From Prauserella salsuginis (GTDB taxonomy: Bacteria; Actinomycetota; Actinomycetes; Mycobacteriales; Pseudonocardiaceae), in the NCBI RefSeq assembly GCF_024648885.1, contig NZ_JANBBF010000014.1, positions 186,001 through 250,000 of the forward strand: DNA of 64,000 nucleotides, written 5' to 3'. Both the position numbers and the translations under genes were made by a program. Position 1 is the first letter of the stretch. The number at the start of each line of letters is the position of its first letter. A model generated the notes under the pieces. The model saw only the letters and a list, made by a program, of their open reading frames with translations. It ran no database searches and was not told where the DNA came from. This document shows, piece by piece, positions 8,357-16,382 of this stretch.

Positions 8357-8821
8357 GTGGCTGCACGCTCATCGGACGCCGACGGAGCCACTCGCGGCCG
8401 AGGTCTGGGGTCACCGACCCGGCCTGCAGCCACATCCCTGCTCGTACGGGACCGCGTGCGCGCATGGGTGCCGCCCAGCGGCAAGGTCGAGCCGGGCGAG
8501 ACACCGCGGGCGGCTGCGGCCCGTGAACTCGTGGAGGAAACCGGCGTAGCGGCCGAGTTACTGTCTGCGCTGGCCGCGGCGGCAGTCCGGTCCTTCCGTG
8601 CCGACTGGGCACCGACGCTGCGCCTGAGCTATGGGGGTGTCATAAGCCGTGATGTGCCGCTCAGCGGTGAGGCTGGGCCGCCATCGAAGTGGGTCGACCT
8701 GGACGAAACATGGGAGAGCGAGAGCGTGTTCCCAGGGGACCGCAAACGCATCCACGCGCACGTGTGCCGCTTGGCGACGGGAACCATCGAGGGCACGCGC
8801 CGAGGCCCTTACCGGTCCGCG
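8357..8821 (+). pseudogene. Nudix hydrolase remnant
   Basis: The frame carries an intact Nudix box, GKVEPGETPRAAAARELV followed by EETGV, which fits Gx5Ex7REUxEExGU, and the strands on both sides (RAWVPPSG; SKWVDLDETWE) match small MutT-like enzymes. Two things suggest decay. The N-terminus has no convincing start or Shine-Dalgarno before the first strand, and the frame does not terminate after the fold but continues through the neighbouring tRNA gene to base 9103. The coordinates given are the recognisable part only. A TTA codon, rare in such genomes, is present at 8558-8560. It could still be a functional protein with an odd C-terminal extension. Confidence 0.5.
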
Positions 8822-8884
8822 GCCGGACGACCCAGCCGATCAGCCTCAGGATGTCGTCGGGCAGCACTGTTCCCATCCTCGAAG

Positions 8885-8958
8885 TGCCCCCGACGGGGTT
8901 CGAACCCGCACTGGATCGGTTTTAAGCCGACTGCCTCTGCCGGTTGGGCTACGGGGGC
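8885..8958 (-). tRNA. tRNA with UAA anticodon and short variable loop
   Basis: On the minus strand a full cloverleaf can be drawn: 7-bp acceptor GCCCCCG/CGGGGGC, D arm GCC/GGC, anticodon stem GTCGG/CCGAT with loop CTTAAAA (anticodon TAA), a 5-base variable region, T stem GCGGG/CCCGT with loop TTCGAAC, and discriminator A. CCA is not encoded. The length is 74 nt. A UAA anticodon reads UUA leucine codons, but bacterial leucine tRNAs normally have a long variable arm and about 85 nt. The amino acid is therefore uncertain. Two further base pairs can extend the acceptor helix. Confidence 0.8.
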
Positions 8959-9017
8959 ACCTAGCAGCTTAAGGCCCTGCGCACCCGCAACGGCCGTGAA
9001 CCCCCACCACCGAACAA

Positions 9018-9058
9018 CGAATGCGGCCCCGAGGTCGTTCACCTCGGGGCCGCATTCG
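9018..9058 (-). terminator. 18-bp-stem terminator after ndh
   Basis: A near-ideal hairpin: an 18-bp uninterrupted stem (CGAATGCGGCCCCGAGGT and its complement) around a 5-base loop, 23 bases downstream of the ndh stop on the minus strand. It lies between ndh and the tRNA gene. Confidence 0.8.
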
Positions 9059-9080
9059 ACGTTCACACCGCGCGCAGCGG

Positions 9081-10403
9081 TCAGGACTTGGACGCCCGAG
9101 TGAACTCTTCCTTCGGGTTGTTGATCTGCCCGAGCGAGATCGTCTCGCGCTTGAACAGTCCGCCGAGCGCCCAGTCCAGCAGGATGCGGACCTTGCGGTT
9201 GAAGGTCGGCATCGCGTGGACGTGGTAGACGCGGTGGAAGAGCCAGGCGGGGAAGCCCTTGATCTTCATCTTCATCGCGTCGGCCACACCCTTGTGCAGG
9301 CCGAGACCGGCGACCGCACCCAGGTTCTTGTGGTAGTAGTCCGTCGGCTTGCCGCCGCGCAGCGAGGCGATGATGTTCTTCGCCAGGTGGCGAGCCTGCC
9401 GCACGGCGTGCTGCGCGTTCGGCGGGCACGTGGCCGTCGGATCCTCCTCGGTGCGCGAGAGGTCCGGCACGGCGGAGACGTCGCCGGAGGTCCAGACGTC
9501 CGGGTGGCCCACCACGTTGAGTGCGGCCGTCGCCTCGAGCCTGCCGCGCTTGTCGGTCGGCAGGTCGGACTCGGCGACCACCGGGTTGGCCTTCACGCCC
9601 GCGGTCCAGATGATGGTGTCGCTGTCGAACTCGGTGCCGTCGGACAACACGACGTGGCCGTTCTCGAACGACTTCGCCGCCGTCGACAGGTACACCTCGA
9701 TGCCGCGCTTCTCGAGCTGCTCGACCGTCCACACTCCGAGGGTGTCGCGCACCTCCGGCAGGATCCGCCCGGCGGCCTCGACGAGCACCCAGCGGATGTC
9801 GTCGGGATCGATGTTCTCGTAGTACTTCGAGGCGTCCCGCGTCATGTCCTCGAGCTCGGCCAGCGCCTCGATGCCGGCGAAGCCGCCGCCGACAACCGTG
9901 AAGGTCAGCAGGCGCTTGCGCAGGTCGGGGTCCAGCGTGCTGGACGCCTCGTCGAGCTTGGTGAGCACGTGGTTACGCAGGTAGATGGCCTCGCCGACCG
10001 TCTTGATGCCGATGCCCTGCTCGGCGAGGCCGGGGATCGGCAGCAGGCGCGGCACGGAGCCGAGCGCCACGACGAGCACGTCGTAGCCGAGCTGCTCGAT
10101 GTGCCCGTCGGCGGCCTCGACCGTCACGGTCTTGCGCTCGTGCTCGATCTTGTTCACGCGTGCGGTGAGCACGTGGCAGCGTCGGAGCACCCGGCGCAGC
10201 GGCACCACCACATGCCGAGGCTCGATCGACCCGGCAGCCGCTTCCGGCAGGAAGGGCTGGTAGGTCATGTGCGGCTGCGGATCCACGATCGTCACGGACG
10301 CCTCGTTGGCCCTGAGCTTCTTCTGGAGGCCCAGCGCCGTGTAGAGGCCGACGTATCCGCCGCCGAGGATGAGGATCCTCGTCGGTTCCGACTTGACTGC
10401 CAT
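9081..10403 (-). CDS. ndh: type II NADH dehydrogenase
   Basis: A 440-residue non-proton-pumping NADH:quinone oxidoreductase that passes electrons from NADH through FAD to menaquinone on the inner face of the membrane. The FAD-binding Rossmann motif ILILGGGYVGLYTALG is at residues 10-25 and the NAD-binding VVGGGFAGIEALAEL at about 170-184. The second FAD contact TSGDVSAVPD is near residue 305 and is followed by the PPNAQHAVRQARHLAKNI helix. A C-terminal amphipathic region (FPAWLFHRVYHVHAMPTF) provides membrane attachment. The length matches mycobacterial Ndh. It is monocistronic, ending in a strong terminator. Two direct repeats lie just before the start. Confidence 0.95.
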   Translation of the reverse strand: MAVKSEPTRILILGGGYVGLYTALGLQKKLRANEASVTIVDPQPHMTYQPFLPEAAAGSIEPRHVVVPLRRVLRRCHVLTARVNKIEHERKTVTVEAADGHIEQLGYDVLVVALGSVPRLLPIPGLAEQGIGIKTVGEAIYLRNHVLTKLDEASSTLDPDLRKRLLTFTVVGGGFAGIEALAELEDMTRDASKYYENIDPDDIRWVLVEAAGRILPEVRDTLGVWTVEQLEKRGIEVYLSTAAKSFENGHVVLSDGTEFDSDTIIWTAGVKANPVVAESDLPTDKRGRLEATAALNVVGHPDVWTSGDVSAVPDLSRTEEDPTATCPPNAQHAVRQARHLAKNIIASLRGGKPTDYYHKNLGAVAGLGLHKGVADAMKMKIKGFPAWLFHRVYHVHAMPTFNRKVRILLDWALGGLFKRETISLGQINNPKEEFTRASKS

Positions 10404-10415
10404 GTGCTTAAGTTT

Positions 10416-10443
10416 CCCACTAACCGCCAGTACCCACTAACCG
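10416..10443 (-). promoter_or_regulatory. direct repeats before ndh
   Basis: Two exact copies of CGGTTAGTGGG on the minus strand (10416-10426 and 10433-10443), spaced 17 bases start to start, lie 13-40 bases upstream of the ndh ATG. This is a possible regulator site or part of the untranslated leader; the protein partner is unknown. Confidence 0.35.
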
Positions 10444-10554
10444 GGTTGGCCAGGTGTGATCGGTGTCGCCGCCTTAACGCAAACGATTCAGTTGACATGA
10501 GCTTTACACCGTCATATGCGGCGAACGCAAGGGCTCCGGCATGCCTTCCCCTAC

Positions 10555-11049
10555 TCACACACCGCCGGACAGGTCCAGTACCGCCTCCACCCGGTAGCCG
10601 TCGACGGTGAGCACTGCTCCCCGGTCGCCGAGCAGTCGCCGAGCCGCGACGTTGGCCGTGGTGGTGCTCGCGACCACGCGCCGCGCCCCCGTCGCACGCG
10701 CCACAGTCAGCAGTTCGGCCAGCACTGTGCCGCCGAGGCTCAGGCCGCGGTACGGCCGCCCCAGCCACATCCCGATCTCGACGTCGGCGCCGACCGGTTC
10801 GATGCGCGCGGCACCGGCCACCCTCTCGTCGACCACGACGAGGTACGTGCGCTCCACCGGTTCCGTCGCCTCGATCGACCTGGTCAGGTGAAACTCGCGG
10901 AACGCCTGCCGCCGCGTCTCGTTCCAGCCCGGCTCTCCGGGAACCGGCGGCATGACCTCGAGCGGGTCGGTCTCGGCGACGGCGACGGCCAGCAGGTCGG
11001 CGAGGTTGCGCGCGTCGAGCGGGCGCAACTCGCACCGCGGAGCAGTCAT
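10555..11049 (-). CDS. GNAT family N-acetyltransferase
   Basis: A 164-residue acetyltransferase of the GNAT fold. The acetyl-CoA pyrophosphate-binding segment is seen as GMWLGRPYRGLSLGGTVLAE (about residues 92-111), a variant of the Q/RxxGxG/A motif, preceded by the GAARIEPVGADVEIG strands. The end is a typical ANVAARRLLGDRGAVLTVDG helix-strand. The start is ATG 11049 with GGAGG about 11 bases upstream; the frame runs further upstream without support. Family members acetylate amino groups of small molecules, antibiotics or protein N-termini, and the substrate is unknown. The next gene upstream is more than 140 bases away. Confidence 0.8.
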   Translation of the reverse strand: MTAPRCELRPLDARNLADLLAVAVAETDPLEVMPPVPGEPGWNETRRQAFREFHLTRSIEATEPVERTYLVVVDERVAGAARIEPVGADVEIGMWLGRPYRGLSLGGTVLAELLTVARATGARRVVASTTTANVAARRLLGDRGAVLTVDGYRVEAVLDLSGGV

Positions 11050-11193
11050 CGCGGATCGCACCTCCCGAGTCTCTGCCGAGCGCCGCCCCTCGACGATCGG
11101 CTCCCGCCGGGTGGGCACCTCAACGCTGCGCGGCAGCAGTTCGACGCTGCCCGACCGGCTCCGCCGCGTCCGGAGGGTGCAGGTTCGGTCACG

Positions 11194-11913
11194 TCAACCG
11201 CCGTCGAGACCGGCCAGCCCCTTCGCCCTGGTCAGGACGTCACGGAGCATCGCCGGGGTGAGCCGTCCGGTGAAGGTGTTCTGCTGACTGACGTGGTAGC
11301 AGCCGACCAGGTGAAGCGGCGCCGGGCCCGCCAGCTCGACGTAGGCGGCGTGGCCGAACGTCGGCCGCGGCCGCGGCACCTCCCAGCCCGCCCGCGCGAG
11401 CACCGGCAGCAACGCCTGCCAGCCGAACGCGCCCAGCACGACGATCGAGCGCATGCTCGGCGCGAGTAGATCGAGCTCCTCGGCGAGCCAACCACCACAG
11501 GTGTCGCGCTCGGCCGGCGTCGGCTTGTTGGCGGGCGGCGCGCAGTGCACCGGCGACGTGATCCGGGTGCCGTACAGCTCCAGACCGTCGCGGGCATGGG
11601 TCGCGGTCGGCTGCGACGCGAGACCGACGTCGTACAACGCCTGGTACAGCACGTCACCGGAGCGGTCCCCGGTGAACATTCGGCCCGTGCGGTTGGCGCC
11701 GTGGGCCGCGGGCGCCAACCCGACGATCACGAGCGCGGCGTCCGAAGGACCGAACCCTGGGACCGGTCTGCCCCAGTACGTCTCGTCGGCGTAGGCGGCT
11801 CGTTTGGTCGCCGCGACGTGCTCCCGCCACTCGACCAGCCGCGGGCACGCACGGCATTCGGTCAGGTCCGCATCCAGTTCAGCCAGCGTCCGTCCCACAC
11901 GCGCCATTCTCAC
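11194..11913 (-). CDS. udgB: uracil-DNA glycosylase, family 5 (UdgB type)
   Basis: A 239-residue iron-sulfur uracil-DNA glycosylase. Motif 1 is VGLAPAAHGANRTGRMFTGD (about residues 64-83). It lacks the catalytic Asp/Asn of family 1/4 enzymes and has the Ala-rich loop typical of family 5 (UDGb). Motif 2 is HVSQQNTFTGRLT near residue 207. Cysteines at ECRACP, in VHCAPP and in the following DTCGGW segment are candidate [4Fe-4S] ligands. The enzyme removes uracil and other deaminated bases from double-stranded DNA, a useful activity in a GC-rich genome prone to cytosine deamination. It is followed 3 bases upstream by a glycosyltransferase gene on the same strand, so they may be cotranscribed. Confidence 0.9.
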   Translation of the reverse strand: MRMARVGRTLAELDADLTECRACPRLVEWREHVAATKRAAYADETYWGRPVPGFGPSDAALVIVGLAPAAHGANRTGRMFTGDRSGDVLYQALYDVGLASQPTATHARDGLELYGTRITSPVHCAPPANKPTPAERDTCGGWLAEELDLLAPSMRSIVVLGAFGWQALLPVLARAGWEVPRPRPTFGHAAYVELAGPAPLHLVGCYHVSQQNTFTGRLTPAMLRDVLTRAKGLAGLDGG

Positions 11914-11916
11914 CCG

Positions 11917-13071
11917 TCAACCGCTCGTGCCTGACGACCGCGCACCCAGCCGTTCCACCGCGTGGGCGGCCCGGTCGATGCCGCCGCCCGCGCGTACCTG
12001 CGCCTGCAGCTCGCGCGTGCGGTCGGCCTTGCCGCGAGCGGCGTCGACAGCGGCACGCAGGGTCGGCGCGTCCCACGGCTCCTCGGGCAGCATTCCCGCT
12101 CCGATCTCGGCGAGCATGCCCGCGTTGGCCGACTGGTCGACGGCCTGCGGCACGAGGACCGTGGGCACGCCGAACCACAGCGATTCCGCCGCACTGCCCA
12201 TCCCCGCGTGGCTGACGAACACCGACGCGTGCTCCAGCACGTCCAGCTGCGGCTGCGCGCGAGCGGCCGTCACGCCAGGCGGCAGCTCGCCGAGGTCTGC
12301 CGGGTCGACCTTTCCCGTGGCCAGCACGACCCGGTAGTCGCCGGCCAACCCGTCGATACAGGCCCGGTAGATGTCGGGGCGTTCGGTGTAGCTCGTGCCC
12401 AGCGCGACGTACACCAGCGGCCGCTCATCGCCTGGCTCCGGTTCCCAGCCGGTGCGACGGGCCGGGTCGACGCACGGGCCCGCGAACACGTATCGGTCGG
12501 CCACACGGTCGGCGTTCGGCTGCAGCACCCGCGGGATCAGCACCACGCACGACGGCGGCGTTCCGGTGAACTCGTCGGCCCCGATGTCCATGCCGTTCTC
12601 GTCGAGCCACGCGCGCAGCGTCGTGTAGTACTTCTCCCCCGACGGTGACGCCCTGAGCGCCTCGTTGAACTCGGCCATCTCCTCGGCCATGCCCTCCCAC
12701 GCGACGTACGCGGTGGACAGCTGCACGGCAGGCACACCCCAGTGCTGGGCGGCGACGCGGCCCGCGAACCCGCCGATGTCGTAGAGCACGGCATCGGGCC
12801 GGTCGATGCCGAGCGTGACGGGCAGCGCCGTGATCGCGTCGTCGAGGAACACCTGCATCGCCTCGCCCATGTCCTCGGGCCAGTGCTCGTCGGCCGTCGG
12901 CATGATCGACGGGTGCGTGACCACCTCGGCGCCCGTCGGGGCGACCAGGTCGGTCAGCCGGTCACCGACGACGTACGTCACCCGATGTCCCCTCGCGACG
13001 AGCTCGGCGATCAGCCCGAGTCCGGGATACACGTGACTCGGCGCGGTGACGCCGACCATGACCAGATGCAT
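11917..13071 (-). CDS. MGT-type glycosyltransferase (GT1 family)
   Basis: A 384-residue GT-B fold glycosyltransferase similar to macrolide and flavonoid glycosyltransferases. The N-terminal domain starts MHLVMVGVTAPSHVYPGLGL, where the acceptor-side histidine follows the first strand. The donor-binding C-terminal domain carries FVSHAGMGSAAESLWFGVP and VPQAVDQ, equivalent to the HxGxGT...PxxxDQ signature. Such enzymes transfer a sugar from a nucleotide donor to small hydrophobic acceptors, often for detoxification of macrolides or for natural-product decoration. ATG 13071 is preferred as it starts the first beta strand. No other secondary-metabolite genes are adjacent, so a resistance or detoxification role is more likely than biosynthesis (inference). 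Confidence 0.87.
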   Translation of the reverse strand: MHLVMVGVTAPSHVYPGLGLIAELVARGHRVTYVVGDRLTDLVAPTGAEVVTHPSIMPTADEHWPEDMGEAMQVFLDDAITALPVTLGIDRPDAVLYDIGGFAGRVAAQHWGVPAVQLSTAYVAWEGMAEEMAEFNEALRASPSGEKYYTTLRAWLDENGMDIGADEFTGTPPSCVVLIPRVLQPNADRVADRYVFAGPCVDPARRTGWEPEPGDERPLVYVALGTSYTERPDIYRACIDGLAGDYRVVLATGKVDPADLGELPPGVTAARAQPQLDVLEHASVFVSHAGMGSAAESLWFGVPTVLVPQAVDQSANAGMLAEIGAGMLPEEPWDAPTLRAAVDAARGKADRTRELQAQVRAGGGIDRAAHAVERLGARSSGTSG

Positions 13072-13154
13072 ACCGAGGATCCTCGCAGCACCGGCGATGT
13101 CGGGCACAGCGAATTTCGGAGCACCAGGCCGCGGTGAACGCATAGGTTGGGGAC

Positions 13155-14654
13155 ATGCCAGAAACCTCTGACACAGCTGCGAAGAGCACTGCCGAGACCG
13201 ACACCACGGCGCCGGAATCGCAGGCCGAACCGACCGACGACCTCGTCACGACCCGGCATTCGATCACCGTCAAACGCCGCAAGCTCGCCTACACGGCACA
13301 GACCGGGCGGATCGTGCTGCGCAAGGAAGTCCTCAACGACGGGACGTTCGACGGGCACAAGCCGAAGGCCGAGGTCCACGTGACGGCCTACACGCTCGAC
13401 GGTGCGGACCCGACCACGCGGCCCGTGACGTTCGCGTTCAACGGCGGTCCCGGCTCGTCGAGCATCTGGCTGCACCTGGGCGTGCTCGGCCCGCGGCGCG
13501 CCGTGGCCGGTGACGTGAACGCCCCGGAGCCGCCGCCGTACGGCCTGGCCGACAACCCCGACACCCTGCTGACCCACAGCGACCTGGTGTTCATCGACCC
13601 GGTGTCGACCGGATACTCCCGGGCCGTCGACGGCGAGAAGCCCGCCGACTACCACGGCTTCACGCCCGACGTGGAATCCGTCGGCGAGGTGATCCGGCTG
13701 TGGACCTCGCGCAATCAGCGGTGGCTGTCGCCGAAGTTCGTCGCGGGCGAGTCGTACGGCACCCTGCGCGCGGCAGCGCTCGCTGCGCACCTGCAGAGCC
13801 GCCACGCCCTGTACCTGAACGGGCTGCTGCTCATCTCGTCCGTGCTCGACATGGGCACGATCCGGTTCACGGAGGGCAACGACCTGCCGTACTCGCTGTT
13901 CGTGCCCACCTACGCCGCCATCGCGCATCACCACGGCAAACACGGCGACCGCGAGCTCTCGGACGTGCTGGCCGAGGCCGAGGAGTTCGCGTCCCGCGAC
14001 CTGCCGTGGGCATTGCAGCGCGGTGCCCGCCTCGACGCCGACGAGCGCGCCGAGATCGTGGCGAAACTGGCCGAGCTCACCGGGCTGTCGGAGGCCTACG
14101 TCGACCGCGTCAACCTGCGCATCGAGCACGTGCGGTTCTTCACCGAGCTGCTGCGCGACGAGGGGCTCGTCACCGGGCGCATGGACGGCCGGTTCACCAC
14201 GTGGGAGCCCGACGGCGGGCGTGAGCACATGAGCGACGACGCGTCGGTGTCCCGGATCATCGGCGCCTACTCCGCCGCGTTCAACCACTACGTGCGCGCC
14301 GAGTTGGAGTACGGCAGCGACCTGCCGTACGAGATCCTGTCCACCGACGTGAACCGCGCCTGGTCCTATTCGGACTTCGAAGGGCGCGCGGTGTCGGTCG
14401 TCGACTCGCTCAGCGGTGCCATGCGGGAGAATCCGCACCTGAAGGTGCACGTCGCGCTCGGTCGCTACGACGGTGCCACCCCGTACTACGCCGCCGAGCA
14501 CGTCATCGCCCAGCTGCAGATCCCCGACCAGCTGCGGGAGAACGTCGAAACGGCGTACTACCCGGCAGGGCACATGATGTACGTCCACCCCGAGTCACGG
14601 GTCCAGCAGGGCAAGGACCTCGCGGCGTTCGTGAAGTCGGCGTCCAACCGCTGA
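13155..14654 (+). CDS. serine carboxypeptidase (peptidase S10)
   Basis: A 499-residue protein with the S10 alpha/beta-hydrolase signature: FAFNGGPGSSSIWLHLG (oxyanion region, residues 93-109), nucleophile Ser200 in FVAGESYGT, catalytic Asp in ALGRYDGATPYY and His in PAGHMMY near the C-terminus. S10 enzymes remove C-terminal residues from peptides. The N-terminus is a 30-residue Thr/Ala/Glu-rich stretch with no signal peptide, so the bacterial enzyme appears cytoplasmic, unlike eukaryotic lysosomal or vacuolar members. It stands alone, divergent from the glycosyltransferase, and is followed by two consecutive hairpins. Confidence 0.88.
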   Translation: MPETSDTAAKSTAETDTTAPESQAEPTDDLVTTRHSITVKRRKLAYTAQTGRIVLRKEVLNDGTFDGHKPKAEVHVTAYTLDGADPTTRPVTFAFNGGPGSSSIWLHLGVLGPRRAVAGDVNAPEPPPYGLADNPDTLLTHSDLVFIDPVSTGYSRAVDGEKPADYHGFTPDVESVGEVIRLWTSRNQRWLSPKFVAGESYGTLRAAALAAHLQSRHALYLNGLLLISSVLDMGTIRFTEGNDLPYSLFVPTYAAIAHHHGKHGDRELSDVLAEAEEFASRDLPWALQRGARLDADERAEIVAKLAELTGLSEAYVDRVNLRIEHVRFFTELLRDEGLVTGRMDGRFTTWEPDGGREHMSDDASVSRIIGAYSAAFNHYVRAELEYGSDLPYEILSTDVNRAWSYSDFEGRAVSVVDSLSGAMRENPHLKVHVALGRYDGATPYYAAEHVIAQLQIPDQLRENVETAYYPAGHMMYVHPESRVQQGKDLAAFVKSASNR

Positions 14655-14660
14655 CGGCGC

Positions 14661-14695
14661 GGCGTGGACCCGTGGCACCGCCGCGGGTCCACGCC
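14661..14695 (+). terminator. hairpin after S10 gene
   Basis: Eleven-base perfect arms (GGCGTGGACCC/GGGTCCACGCC) with a 13-base loop start 7 bases after the carboxypeptidase stop. Likely the main terminator of that gene. Confidence 0.65.
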
Positions 14696-14708
14696 GGGAC
14701 GCGGAACA

Positions 14709-14745
14709 GGCCCCGCACGTCGGCGTGAGTACGGCGTGCGGGGCC
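14709..14745. terminator. second hairpin between convergent genes
   Basis: Ten-base perfect arms (GGCCCCGCAC/GTGCGGGGCC) with a 17-base loop, followed by GTTCT on the plus strand. It sits between the convergent S10 and acetyltransferase genes and may act in both directions. Confidence 0.55.
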
Positions 14746-14800
14746 GTTCTCGGCACTCGGGCAGCGGGGGTGCACGCTCGTCCCACCGAGCCGCGTCCGG

Positions 14801-15364
14801 TCAGCCGCCATCCAGGCTCCGGATCACCCGAGCCGGGTTCCCGGCCGCGAACACGTGACCGGGCACGTCGCGCACGACGACACTGCCCGCACCGATGACC
14901 GCGTTCTCACCGATGGTCACGCCGGGACAGACGATCACTCCGCCGCCGAGCCACGAGTTGTCGCCGATCGTGATCGGCTCGGGCCGTTCCCAGCCGGCGC
15001 GCCGCCGTTCGTGGTCGTCCATCGGATGCAACGCCGTGAGCAGCTGTGCACGCGGGCCGATCCGGACGTCGTCCCCGATCGTGATCGGCGCATCGTCCAT
15101 GAAGATCGCATCGCTGTTGACGAAGGCGCTGGCACCGAGGCGGATCTGCGTCCCGTAGCTGCAACGGAACGGTTGTTCCACCGCAGCGCCGTCACCGAGC
15201 AGCGCGACCAGCTCGGTGAGGAGGCCACGCCGGAGCGCGTCCTCGTCCGCGGCTGCGGCGTTGAAGCGGTCGACGAGCCTGCGACACCGGCGCCGGTCTT
15301 CGGCGAGCTCGGGCTCATCGAGGTACCACTCGCCGCGGAGCATGCGCTCCTTGTGCTCACCCAC
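14801..15364 (-). CDS. maltose/galactoside O-acetyltransferase family protein
   Basis: A 187-residue left-handed beta-helix acetyltransferase of the Maa/NodL/LacA family. The N-terminal ERMLRGEWYL helix is the Maa-type domain. Hexapeptide repeats follow (ITIGDDVRIGPRAQLLTALH, then ITIGDNSWLGGGVIVCPG), with the catalytic His in TALHPMDDHERR. The end VVRDVPGHVFAAGNPARVIR is the standard acetyl-CoA binding turn. GTG 15364 gives the normal family N-terminus; ATG 15343 with AAGGAG just before it is an alternative. Members acetylate the 6-hydroxyl of sugars. It lies 10 bases after ppx on the same strand and may be cotranscribed with it. Confidence 0.85.
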   Translation of the reverse strand: MGEHKERMLRGEWYLDEPELAEDRRRCRRLVDRFNAAAADEDALRRGLLTELVALLGDGAAVEQPFRCSYGTQIRLGASAFVNSDAIFMDDAPITIGDDVRIGPRAQLLTALHPMDDHERRRAGWERPEPITIGDNSWLGGGVIVCPGVTIGENAVIGAGSVVVRDVPGHVFAAGNPARVIRSLDGG

Positions 15365-15374
15365 GACCGGGTGC

Positions 15375-16328
15375 TCAGGCCAGCGACAGCGCGATGCCGT
15401 CAAGGATGTCGTGCTCGCTGACCACCAGCGAGTCGGGGCCCCCGCGGGCCTGCAGCTCCTCGGCCAGCGTCTGCACCACGAGCGAACCCGCGCCGATGAC
15501 GTCGACCCTGCCCGGGTGGATGACCTTCCTGGCCGCGCGCGCGTCGTGGTCGGCGGCCAGCAGCTCGGCGGTGATCCGGTCGATCGTGGCGTGCGACAGC
15601 AGCGACAGGTGGGTGGCCTGCGAGTCGTACTCCGGCAGGTCCTGAGCGAGTGCCGAGAGGGTGGTGACCGTTCCCGCCACGCCGATCCACGTCTGCGCCT
15701 TCGCGACGTCGACGAGCTCGAACGCCTCGGCCAGCACCTGGCGGGCGACCCCACGGGCGGCCTCCACGTCCTCGGCCGTCGGCGGATCGTTCGGCAGCGC
15801 CCGTTCGGTGAGTCGGACGCATCCGATGTCGACCGACTTGGCGGCCAGGATCTCGGCCTGCGCACCGTCCCATGTGCCCAGCACGAGCTCGGTCGATCCG
15901 CCGCCGACGTCCACGACGAGGAACGGCCCGTCGTCCGGGTCCTGCTCGCCCACCGCGCCGGTGAACGACAGACGAGCCTCCTCGTCCCCGGTGATGACCT
16001 CGGCCTCCACGCCGAGCACCTCGCGGGTCATGGCGAAGAACTCGTCACGGTTGCTCGCGTCGCGCGTTGCCGACGTGGCCACCATGCGCACCTTCTCGGC
16101 GCCCTTCCGGCGGGCGGCGACCGTGTACGAGGCCAGCGCCTCCCTGGTGCGTTCCAGCGCTTCGGGCGCGAGTCGGCCGGTGGCGTCCACGCCCTGACCG
16201 AGCCGCACCACCTTCATCTCCCGGTGCAGGTCACGCAGGTCGACACTGCCGTCGTGGCGGTGTGTCAGCTCCGCGACCAGCAGGCGAATCGAGTTGGTCC
16301 CACAGTCGATGGCGGCTACACGAGGCAT
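15375..16328 (-). CDS. ppx: exopolyphosphatase / guanosine pentaphosphatase (Ppx/GppA)
   Basis: A 317-residue ASKHA-fold phosphatase. The phosphate-1 loop AAIDCGTNSIRLLVAE is at residues 5-20, and the second glycine-rich phosphate loop LVVDVGGGSTELVLG at about 136-150. The adjacent VAGTVTTLSALAQDL is the conserved adenosine-side region. Enzymes of this family hydrolyse terminal phosphates of polyphosphate and/or convert pppGpp to ppGpp. The length of about 315 residues is typical of the short actinobacterial form, which consists only of the two ASKHA domains. Its place after ftsB and DUF501 is the order I recall from mycobacteria (Rv1026). Confidence 0.92.
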   Translation of the reverse strand: MPRVAAIDCGTNSIRLLVAELTHRHDGSVDLRDLHREMKVVRLGQGVDATGRLAPEALERTREALASYTVAARRKGAEKVRMVATSATRDASNRDEFFAMTREVLGVEAEVITGDEEARLSFTGAVGEQDPDDGPFLVVDVGGGSTELVLGTWDGAQAEILAAKSVDIGCVRLTERALPNDPPTAEDVEAARGVARQVLAEAFELVDVAKAQTWIGVAGTVTTLSALAQDLPEYDSQATHLSLLSHATIDRITAELLAADHDARAARKVIHPGRVDVIGAGSLVVQTLAEELQARGGPDSLVVSEHDILDGIALSLA

Positions 16329-16382
16329 GCGCCAACACTAAACGCTCACCGCCACCGGGCAGCAGTGCCCGCGGCGAGACGG

